The notes under the pieces are model-generated. The model did no database searches and was not told where the DNA came from. It saw only the letters and a list, made by a program, of their open reading frames with translations. From an uncultured Gemmatimonadota bacterium (GTDB lineage: Bacteria; Gemmatimonadota; Gemmatimonadetes; Gemmatimonadales; GWC2-71-9), in contig CALGOK010000003.1 of NCBI GenBank assembly GCA_937961295.1, positions 1 to 24,964 of the forward strand: a stretch of DNA of 24,964 nucleotides, in the 5' to 3' direction. The translations under genes and the position numbers were made by a program. Positions 13,706 through 20,093 of the stretch are shown piece after piece. Numbering within the stretch: position 1 is the stretch's first letter; each line of letters starts with the position of its first letter.

Positions 13706-14997
13706 CCCGACGCATCGCCTTCCTGATCACCCTCGTCACCCTGGCCGCCTGCGGCTCCAACGTCGCCCAGGAGCCGCCCGAGGAGTTCGTGGCACGGGTC
13801 GACGAGGCGATCGCCGCCGGCGACACCGCCCGGCTGGCCGCGCTCGCCCAGCAGCGCTGCGCCGCCGAGTCGCGCGACGGGCGGCGCCCCTGCTACGAGG
13901 ACAACTGCCTCACCCTCGCCGACTCCGGCCGCGTGACCATCGCCCTCGGGGCGCTGGAGCGTCTCGGGCGGCTCGACCGCGAGGTGGAGGCCGACGGCCA
14001 CAGCTACACCCACGTGATCGGCATCCGCGCCTGGAAGCCGGGCGACGACGTGGGCGAGGTGTTCCGCTCGTGCTCGGCGCTCTACCAGTCGGGCTGCTAC
14101 CACGGCGTGATCCAGTCGTACCTCACCGCCGGCGGCGAGGTCGACTCCGCCCGCACCGTGCAGCTATGCGACGCGATCGCCCCGGCCGGCACCGACAACT
14201 GGCTGCGCTTCCAGTGCATGCACGGGCTGGGACACGGCCTCGAGATGGCCTGGAACTGGGACCTGCCCCGCGCCCTTGGCGGCTGCGACTGGCTCGGATC
14301 GTCCTGGGACCGCGACTCGTGCTACGGCGGCGCGATCATGGAGAACGCCGTCGCGTCGGTGCCGGGGGGCCACCACACCGCGGTCCGCGCGCTCGATGCC
14401 ACCGGCGACGACCACGGCCACGGCGGGCACGGCGCCCACGGTGGCGGCGGCGAACCGGTGACGTTCAAGATGCGCGACTCCACCGATGCGCTGTATCCCT
14501 GCACCGTCCTCGACGATCGCTACCTGCACTCCTGCTACCTCGGCCAGGGCGGCATCATGCTGCAACTGGTGAACTACGACTTCGCCCGCGCGGCGCAGGA
14601 GTGCGATCGCGTCGCCGAGGCGTACCGCTACGTCTGCTACACGTCGCTGGGCACCAACGCCAGCGGCGTCACGGTGCAGGACACGAAGAAGTCGATCACC
14701 CTCTGCAACGAGGGCCACCCGGACTGGCGGCAGTGGTGCTTCGTGGGCGTGGTCAAGAACTTCATCGACGTGACCGCCGACGCCTCCGACGGGATCGCGT
14801 TCTGCCGCGAGGTCCCCGCCGGGATCGATCGAGACCGCTGCTGGAACGCCGTGGGCGAGCAGCTCGCCGTGCTGTACACCAGCGACCTCGGCAGCCGCGA
14901 GACGGTCTGCGCCACCGCCGGCGAGGGCGAGGCGCGCTGTCGGCAAGGCGCGGGGCTGTGGCCGAAGATTCCGGCGGAGGCGCAGCCGGGCAGCTGA
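13702..14997 (+). CDS. Cysteine-rich repeat lipoprotein, unknown family
   Basis: 431 aa. Signal peptide with LAAC lipobox, Cys17, so probably anchored in a membrane facing the periplasm. Twenty cysteines: 17, 53, 64, 69, 124, 132, 156, 172, 195, 207, 267, 278, 301, 312, 335, 346, 368, 380, 403, 413. From 124 on they fall in pairs 8-16 apart (mostly 11-12), and pairs recur every 32-39 residues, except for one 72-residue step that contains a His/Gly-rich insert (residues 236-250). The second Cys of each pair is often followed by an aromatic or Met and then Gly (SGCYHG, FQCMHG, DSCYGG, HSCYLG, QWCFVG). Two helices per repeat joined by a disulfide would give a solenoid comparable in principle to Sel1-like Hcp proteins, but the motif differs. 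GLGHGLEMAW (175-184) and HSYTH (100-104) are conserved-looking His sites. No enzyme family recognised. It overlaps the MazG-like gene by 4 nt. Confidence 0.88.
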   Translation: MTRRIAFLITLVTLAACGSNVAQEPPEEFVARVDEAIAAGDTARLAALAQQRCAAESRDGRRPCYEDNCLTLADSGRVTIALGALERLGRLDREVEADGHSYTHVIGIRAWKPGDDVGEVFRSCSALYQSGCYHGVIQSYLTAGGEVDSARTVQLCDAIAPAGTDNWLRFQCMHGLGHGLEMAWNWDLPRALGGCDWLGSSWDRDSCYGGAIMENAVASVPGGHHTAVRALDATGDDHGHGGHGAHGGGGEPVTFKMRDSTDALYPCTVLDDRYLHSCYLGQGGIMLQLVNYDFARAAQECDRVAEAYRYVCYTSLGTNASGVTVQDTKKSITLCNEGHPDWRQWCFVGVVKNFIDVTADASDGIAFCREVPAGIDRDRCWNAVGEQLAVLYTSDLGSRETVCATAGEGEARCRQGAGLWPKIPAEAQPGS

Positions 14998-15004
14998 GGC
15001 TGGC

Positions 15005-15080
15005 GCGACAATGCGAGGGGCGAGGAGCGAGGGGCGAAACGGACAGTTCGCCCTTCGCCCCTCGCCCCTCGCATTGTCGC
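15005..15080. repeat. Heptamer-arm inverted repeat element, copy 3
   Basis: Arms 15005-15038 and 15047-15080 (34 nt) are inverse complements at 32 of 34 positions with an 8-nt loop, so this copy is a long simple hairpin. Both arms begin GCGACAATGCGAGGGGCGA on their outer side and continue in 7-nt steps. The right arm reaches the first base of the rsgA stop codon. It sits between convergent genes and could work as a bidirectional terminator, although there is no T tract. Confidence 0.88.
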
Positions 15081-15985
15081 TACTCCCACTCCTCCGGTCT
15101 CGCCTCCAGCTCCGCGAGGATCGCGAGGTACCCTTCGTGTCGCGCGGCGGGGATTTCCCCGGCGGCCACCGCTTCCCGCACCGCGCATCCCGGCTCCTGC
15201 CGGTGACGGCAGTCGCCGAACCGGCAATCGCCGGCGTGGGCCACGAACTCCGGAAACAGCGTGGCGAGCACTCCGGCCTCGAGATCGGCCACGCCCACCT
15301 CGCTGAACCCGGGAGTGTCCACCACGAACCCTCCCGCGGCGATCGGCACCATGGCCGCGGTGGTGGTGGTGTGCCGGCCCCGCCGGACTCGCGCCGAGAT
15401 CTCCCCGACGCGCAGCCCAAGTCCCGGCTCGATCGCGTTCAGCAGCGACGACTTTCCCGCCCCGCTCGGCCCGGTCAGGACGCTCTCCTGCCCGGCCAGC
15501 CGCTCGCGCAGCGCGGCAATCCCCGCGCCGGTCACCACCGACGTGGCCAGGATCGGGTAGCCCGCCGCCGCGAGGTGCCGCTCCACCGCATCCGGCCCGG
15601 AGAGATCGACCTTGTTGACGATCACGATGGCGGGAATGTCATCGGCCTCGGCCACCACCAGCAGCCGGTCGATCAGCTGCAGCACGGGCGCGGGATCGGC
15701 TGCCGCGGTGACGATCAGGACCTGGTCGACATTGGCGGCGACCGGCCGCATCCCCCGCCCCTCCGGGTTGCGGCGCTCGAGGATGTTGCGGCGCGGCTCC
15801 ACGCCGGTGATCGCCACGTTGGGTTCGGTCAGGGTGGCGGGATCGAGGGTGACCCGGTCGCCCGCCACGGCCCGCTCGCCCTGGCGGGCCTTGCCGCGCA
15901 GCACCGCCACCCGCTCCGCGCCGTCGAGCAGGATCCGGTAACTGCCGCCGTCGCGCGCGAGCACCACCGCGACCGGCGCCGTCAC
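15080..15985 (-). CDS. rsgA: Ribosome small-subunit-dependent GTPase RsgA
   Basis: 301 aa circularly permuted GTPase that assists late 30S subunit maturation. Motifs occur in the permuted order: N-terminal OB-fold (residues 1-75), then G4 NKVD (124-127), G5 TSV (148-150), G1 GPSGAGKS (172-179), G2 RHTTT (204-208), G3 DTPG (223-226). The C-terminal zinc finger is C254, C259, H261, C267. The length matches the family. I place the start at the GTG at 15985, which overlaps the upstream gene's TGA (GTGA); an ATG 30 nt earlier would add basic residues unlike the family N-terminus. It is the last gene of a three-gene unit behind proline dehydrogenase. Confidence 0.96.
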   Translation of the reverse strand: MTAPVAVVLARDGGSYRILLDGAERVAVLRGKARQGERAVAGDRVTLDPATLTEPNVAITGVEPRRNILERRNPEGRGMRPVAANVDQVLIVTAAADPAPVLQLIDRLLVVAEADDIPAIVIVNKVDLSGPDAVERHLAAAGYPILATSVVTGAGIAALRERLAGQESVLTGPSGAGKSSLLNAIEPGLGLRVGEISARVRRGRHTTTTAAMVPIAAGGFVVDTPGFSEVGVADLEAGVLATLFPEFVAHAGDCRFGDCRHRQEPGCAVREAVAAGEIPAARHEGYLAILAELEARPEEWE

Positions 15986-16299
15986 GGCACCTCGGGGCGC
16001 CCGGCGGCGATGCACTCGTCCAGCATCGCCTTGACGTCGTACAGCGAGTACGCGCCAAGCCGCTCGCGCGCGTCGCCCGGGTCGGCGCCGTGCACCAGCC
16101 AGTCGGTCTCGAGGTGTCCATCGGGCTCGTCGCCGCCGGGACTCCAGCGGATGAACAGCAGGGCGCCCGGCCAGCGGCCGCGTTCGTCGGGGTGCTCGTC
16201 GACCCAGGGCGCCACCGAGTAGGCCCGTCCATCGGCGCCGGTGAACGCCGGGGCGCGATCGTGCAGCGCCATGTAGCCGCCGAGGGTCACCTCCTTCAC
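15982..16299 (-). CDS. Hypothetical protein, 105 aa
   Basis: 105 aa from the GTG at 16299, which overlaps the proline dehydrogenase stop (GTGA). The in-frame region upstream of this would be antisense-like overlap with the previous gene, so the short form is preferred; AAGGAGG lies just inside and is probably not used. The sequence is acidic, rich in Trp, Gly, Asp and Pro (ALLFIRWSPGGDEPDGHLE, DWLVHGADPGDA), and ends in a helix (SLYDVKAMLDECIAAG). No signal peptide, membrane segment or known motif. It is coupled on both sides to proline dehydrogenase and rsgA by 4-nt overlaps, which is the main evidence that it is real. Confidence 0.78.
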   Translation of the reverse strand: MKEVTLGGYMALHDRAPAFTGADGRAYSVAPWVDEHPDERGRWPGALLFIRWSPGGDEPDGHLETDWLVHGADPGDARERLGAYSLYDVKAMLDECIAAGRPEVP

Positions 16300-17225
16300 G
16301 AGCGCCGCGTCGCCTCCTTGACGATGTTGCCCAGGATGAACGCGATGTTCGCGGGTCGCTCGGCCAGGCGGCGCATCAGGTACGGATACCAGCTCTCGCC
16401 GAACGGGATGTAGACCCGCATCCGCCATCCCTCGGCCACCAACGCCTCCTGCAGGTCGCGCCGCACGCCATAGAGCATCTGGAACTCGAACCGGTCGCGC
16501 GGGATCCCCTCGCGCTCGGCGAACGCCTTGGCATGGGCGATCATCGCCTCGTCATGGGTGGCGAGGCCGTGGTAGCCGCCGCTGCCGAGCAGCGCCTCGG
16601 TGAGCCGGCGGTAGTGGGCGTCCACGTCGCCCTTGTCGGGATAGGCCACCTCCTCGCCCTCGAGGTAGGCGCCCTTGCAGAGGCGCAACCGGGCACCCTC
16701 GGCGACCAGCCGCTCGACGTCCGGGGTGGTGCGCCGCAGCGCCGACTGCACCACCACCCCCATGTGGTCGCCGAACTCCGCGTGCAGCCGGCGGAACATC
16801 GCGAGGGTCCGGTCGGTGTAGTCGGAGCTCTCCATGTCGATGCGGAGGAACCCACCGAGCCCGGCGGCGCGCGCCGCCACCTCGCGCACGTGCCGCTCGC
16901 AGCGCTGCTCGTCGAGGTCGATCCCGAACTGGGTGAGCTTGAGCGAGGCATTGATCTCGATCCCCGCCTCCTGCTGGGCGGCGAGGAGGTCGAGATAGGT
17001 GTCCCGCGCCGCCTCGACATCGGCGAAGTCGTTCACGCTCTCGCCGAGGAGGTCGATGGTGTTGCTGATCCCCTTCGCAGCGAGCTCCCGCGCCGCCTGG
17101 ACCGCGGTGGCGATCGACTCCCCCGCCACGAACCGCGAGGCGAATCGGTTGGCGAGCCGGTTGCGGCGCACGAAGTTGAAGATCGACTGGCGCTTGGAGA
17201 GCCAGAGCAGGGTAGAGCGCATCAT
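16296..17225 (-). CDS. Proline dehydrogenase (monofunctional PRODH)
   Basis: 309 aa FAD enzyme that oxidises L-proline to pyrroline-5-carboxylate and feeds electrons to quinone. Family signatures along the TIM barrel: ASLKLTQFGIDLD, LRIDMESSDYTDRTL, LRLCKGAYLEGEEVAYP, LATHDEAMI, FEFQMLYGVRRDLQ, and the C-terminal YIPFGESWYPYLMRRLAERP with the RxxR-like substrate-binding region. The length fits single-domain bacterial PRODH (about 300 aa), not bifunctional PutA; no P5C dehydrogenase gene is in the window. The start is set at the ATG pair 17225/17222; an upstream ATG at 17285 would add a Pro-rich extension and would precede a candidate -10. First gene of the unit with the 105-aa protein and rsgA, divergent from the amino-acid permease. 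Confidence 0.94.
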   Translation of the reverse strand: MMRSTLLWLSKRQSIFNFVRRNRLANRFASRFVAGESIATAVQAARELAAKGISNTIDLLGESVNDFADVEAARDTYLDLLAAQQEAGIEINASLKLTQFGIDLDEQRCERHVREVAARAAGLGGFLRIDMESSDYTDRTLAMFRRLHAEFGDHMGVVVQSALRRTTPDVERLVAEGARLRLCKGAYLEGEEVAYPDKGDVDAHYRRLTEALLGSGGYHGLATHDEAMIAHAKAFAEREGIPRDRFEFQMLYGVRRDLQEALVAEGWRMRVYIPFGESWYPYLMRRLAERPANIAFILGNIVKEATRRS

Positions 17226-17287
17226 CGGCGGTGGAAGCCCTCGCTGGGGGTCGAGCCGCCACGGGGGGACGAGCAGCGGCGGCATCG

Positions 17288-17293
17288 AAGATA
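17288..17293 (-). promoter_or_regulatory. Candidate -10 element TATCTT for proline dehydrogenase
   Basis: On the minus strand the sequence GCTATCTTCG occurs 63-68 nt before the ATG at 17225. The same octamer GCTATCTT stands upstream of the MazG-like gene (13335-13342). No TTGACA-like box is visible at the right distance, so the assignment rests only on the shared motif and position. Confidence 0.3.
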
Positions 17294-17364
17294 GCGCCGC
17301 CGCTTGCGCCTCCGCCCTGCCGCCGCGATGCTCTCGGTCTCCCTCCCTCCCTCCGGACCGATCG

Positions 17365-18693
17365 ATGACCGAACCCGGCTACGCCCGGCGCCTGGGACTC
17401 TTCTCCGCCACCATGCTGGTGATCGGCGGGATCATCGGCGCGGGAATCTTCCTCAGTCCCGCGGTCGTGGCCCAGCGGGTCGGGACCCCTGCCCTCACCC
17501 TCGGGGTGTGGGGGATCGGCGCGGCGATCGCCCTGATCGGGGCCTTCGTCTTCGCCGAGCTGGGGCAGCGGCGGCCGCTGGCGGGGGGCGGCTACGCCTA
17601 CCTGCGCGAGGCGTTCGGCCCGCTGGCGGGGTTCCTCTACGCCTGGGCGCTGCTCCTCGCGATCGCCACCGGGGCCGCCGCCGCAGTGGCAATGACCTTC
17701 GCGGGCTACGCCGCCGACCTGCTCGGCATGCCGGACAGCGCGCAGCGCCCGCTCGCCGCCAGCGCCATCCTGCTGCTCACCGTCATCAACATCGTCGGCG
17801 TGCGCCCCGCAGCGTGGACCCAGAACCTGTTCACGATCCTCAAGCTCGCCGCCATCGCGGTGCTGATCGGCGCGGCGCTCTTCCTGGCCGGGAGCGGCAG
17901 CGACGTGGCGACCGCCGATCCCGTCGCGCTGGAGGGATCGCTGGTGCGCGCGGTGGGGTGGGCCCTGGTCCCGGTGCTGTTCGCCTTCGGCGGCTGGCAG
18001 CAGACCAACTTCGTGGCCGAGGAGCTGATCGAGCCGCGGCGAAACCTGCCGCGCGCCCTGGTGATCGGCGTGACGTGCGTGGCCGTGGCGTACCTGCTCG
18101 TGAACGTCGCCTACCTCGAGACGCTCGGGGCGGCGGGACTCGCGGCGAGCATCGCACCGGCCGCCGAGACGATGGGCGTCGTGGCCGGCGACGGGGGCAG
18201 ACGGCTGATCGCCGCGGGGATCGTCGCCTCGACGTTCGGCTTCCTCAACCTGGTGATCCTGGTCTCGCCGCGGGTGTACCAGGCGATGGCGCGCGACGGC
18301 CTCTTCTTCCGCGCCTTCGCCCGGCTCCACCCGCGATGGCAGACGCCGGTCACCGCGATCGTGGCGCAGGGGGCGTGGGCGATCGTGCTGGTCTACTCCG
18401 GCAGCTACGGCCAGCTGCTCGACTGGGTCGTGTTCGCCGACTGGATCTTCTTCGGGCTCACGGCGGCGACGCTCTTCGTGCTGCGCCGCCGCGATGGCGC
18501 CGACGGCGCCGGCAGCGGGTTTCGGGTGCCGCTGCACCCGTGGACCACGTTGCTGTTCATCGCGGCATCCGGCTACGTGGTACTCTTCGGCTCGGTGCTG
18601 GCGAATCCCGGCAACGCGCTCCGCGGCGCACTGCTGCTCCTCGCCGGCGTGCCGATCTACCTCTACTGGCGCTCGCGCCGGGTGGCGACATGA
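17365..18693 (+). CDS. APC superfamily amino-acid permease
   Basis: 442 aa with about 12 hydrophobic segments. TM1 has the substrate-binding IGGIIGAGIF motif (residues 20-29) of APC transporters; other family features are the Gly/Ala-rich TM2-TM3 region (GGGYAYLREAFGPLAGFLYAW, shown here only as GGGYAYLREAFGPLAG) and FAFGGWQQTNFVAEE in TM6. An inner-membrane uptake or exchange carrier for amino acids is expected. The ATG at 17365 is the first in the frame after a Pro/Ser-rich non-coding stretch. The stop overlaps the tryptophanase ATG (ATGA), so tryptophan or another aromatic amino acid is the most likely substrate; this is inference from linkage. E. coli uses a different permease family (TnaB) for the same role. 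Confidence 0.93.
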   Translation: MTEPGYARRLGLFSATMLVIGGIIGAGIFLSPAVVAQRVGTPALTLGVWGIGAAIALIGAFVFAELGQRRPLAGGGYAYLREAFGPLAGFLYAWALLLAIATGAAAAVAMTFAGYAADLLGMPDSAQRPLAASAILLLTVINIVGVRPAAWTQNLFTILKLAAIAVLIGAALFLAGSGSDVATADPVALEGSLVRAVGWALVPVLFAFGGWQQTNFVAEELIEPRRNLPRALVIGVTCVAVAYLLVNVAYLETLGAAGLAASIAPAAETMGVVAGDGGRRLIAAGIVASTFGFLNLVILVSPRVYQAMARDGLFFRAFARLHPRWQTPVTAIVAQGAWAIVLVYSGSYGQLLDWVVFADWIFFGLTAATLFVLRRRDGADGAGSGFRVPLHPWTTLLFIAASGYVVLFGSVLANPGNALRGALLLLAGVPIYLYWRSRRVAT

Positions 18694-20087
18694 CGTTCCG
18701 GCCGTCCACCATCATCGAGCCGTTCCGGATCAAGACCGTCGAGCCGATCCGGCAGACCACCCGCGCCGAGCGCGAGGCGGCGCTGGCGGGCGCGCACCAC
18801 AACCTCTTCCTGCTGCGCGCCCGCGACGTCCTGATCGACCTGCTCACCGACTCGGGCACCGGCGCGATGTCATCCCGCCAGTGGGCGGGGATGATGCGCG
18901 GCGACGAGTCGTACGCGGGCGCCGACTCGTTCTACCGGTTCGAGGACGCGGTGCGCCGGATCACCGGCCTGACGCACGTCATCCCCACCCACCAGGGCCG
19001 TGCGGCGGAGCGGATCCTCTTCACCGCGATGGTCAAGGCGGGGGACATCGTCCCCAACAACACCCACTTCGACACCACCCGGGCCAACGTCGAGGCGCGC
19101 GGCGCGACCGCCCTCGACCTGCCGATGGCGATCGCACGCGAGCCCGCCGCGATCCATCCGTTCAAGGGCAACATGGACCTCGACGCCCTCGAGCGCGTGC
19201 TGCGCGACGAGGCGGGTCGCGTGCCGCTGGTGATGGTGACGGTCACCAACAACTCCGGCGGCGGACAACCGGTGTCGCTCGAGAACCTGCGCGCCGTGCG
19301 CGCCATCTGCCGGCGCGCCGGCGTGCCGCTCTTCCTCGATGCCTGCCGCTTCGCGGAGAACGCCTGGTTCATCCACGAGCGCGAGCAGGGATGGCACGAC
19401 CGGTCGCCCACCGACATCGCGCAGGCGATGTTTGCCGAGGTCGATGGCGCCACGATGAGCGCCAAGAAGGACGGCATGGCCAACATCGGTGGCTTCCTCG
19501 CCATGCACGACGACGACCTCGCGCGGCGCTGCCGCGAGAACCTCGTGCTCACCGAGGGATTCCCCACCTACGGCGGCCTCGCCGGGTACGACCTCGAGGC
19601 GATCGCGGTCGGCCTCGAGGAGGCGCTCGACCCCGACTACCTGCGCTACCGCGTCCGCTCGGTGGCGTACCTTGCCGACCGCCTCAAGCAGGCCGGCGTG
19701 CCGATGGTCGAGCCGCCCGGCGGGCACGCGCTCTACGTCGACGCCGCGGGGATGCTGCCCCACATCCCCGCGCTGGAGTACCCGGCATGGGCCCTCTCGT
19801 GCGTGCTCTACCTGGAGGGTGGAGTCCGCGCGGTGGAGATCGGCTCGGTGATGTTCGGCCTCCAACCGGACGGCTCCGAGCGGGCCGCGAGGATGGAGCT
19901 GGTCCGGCTCGCGTTCCCGCGGCGGGTCTACACGCAGAGCCACGTCGACTACCTCGCCGAGGCGCTCCTCTACGTCCATGAGCGACGCGACCGGATCCGC
20001 GGCATGCGGATCACCTCCCCGCCCTCCGCCCTGCGGCACTTCACGGCGCACCTCGAACCGGCACACGGCACGCTTCTGGCTCCCTGA
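18690..20087 (+). CDS. tnaA: Tryptophanase (tryptophan indole-lyase)
   Basis: 465 aa PLP enzyme of the beta-eliminating lyase family; tryptophan gives indole, pyruvate and ammonia. The PLP lysine is K260 in MSAKKDGMANIGG; D217/R220 in FLDACRFAENAWF bind the cofactor. Two diagnostic segments separate it from tyrosine phenol-lyase: GVRAVEIGS (378-386), where the phenol-lyase has a MERG-type sequence, and RHFTA (449-453) with H450 corresponding to E. coli TnaA H463, where the phenol-lyase has RFFTA. The length fits TnaA (471 aa). It overlaps the permease gene, in the order permease then lyase, the reverse of E. coli tnaAB, and no tnaC-like leader peptide precedes it. The hybrid sensor kinase begins 6 nt after its stop. 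Confidence 0.92.
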   Translation: MTFRPSTIIEPFRIKTVEPIRQTTRAEREAALAGAHHNLFLLRARDVLIDLLTDSGTGAMSSRQWAGMMRGDESYAGADSFYRFEDAVRRITGLTHVIPTHQGRAAERILFTAMVKAGDIVPNNTHFDTTRANVEARGATALDLPMAIAREPAAIHPFKGNMDLDALERVLRDEAGRVPLVMVTVTNNSGGGQPVSLENLRAVRAICRRAGVPLFLDACRFAENAWFIHEREQGWHDRSPTDIAQAMFAEVDGATMSAKKDGMANIGGFLAMHDDDLARRCRENLVLTEGFPTYGGLAGYDLEAIAVGLEEALDPDYLRYRVRSVAYLADRLKQAGVPMVEPPGGHALYVDAAGMLPHIPALEYPAWALSCVLYLEGGVRAVEIGSVMFGLQPDGSERAARMELVRLAFPRRVYTQSHVDYLAEALLYVHERRDRIRGMRITSPPSALRHFTAHLEPAHGTLLAP

Positions 20088-20093
20088 TCGGGC

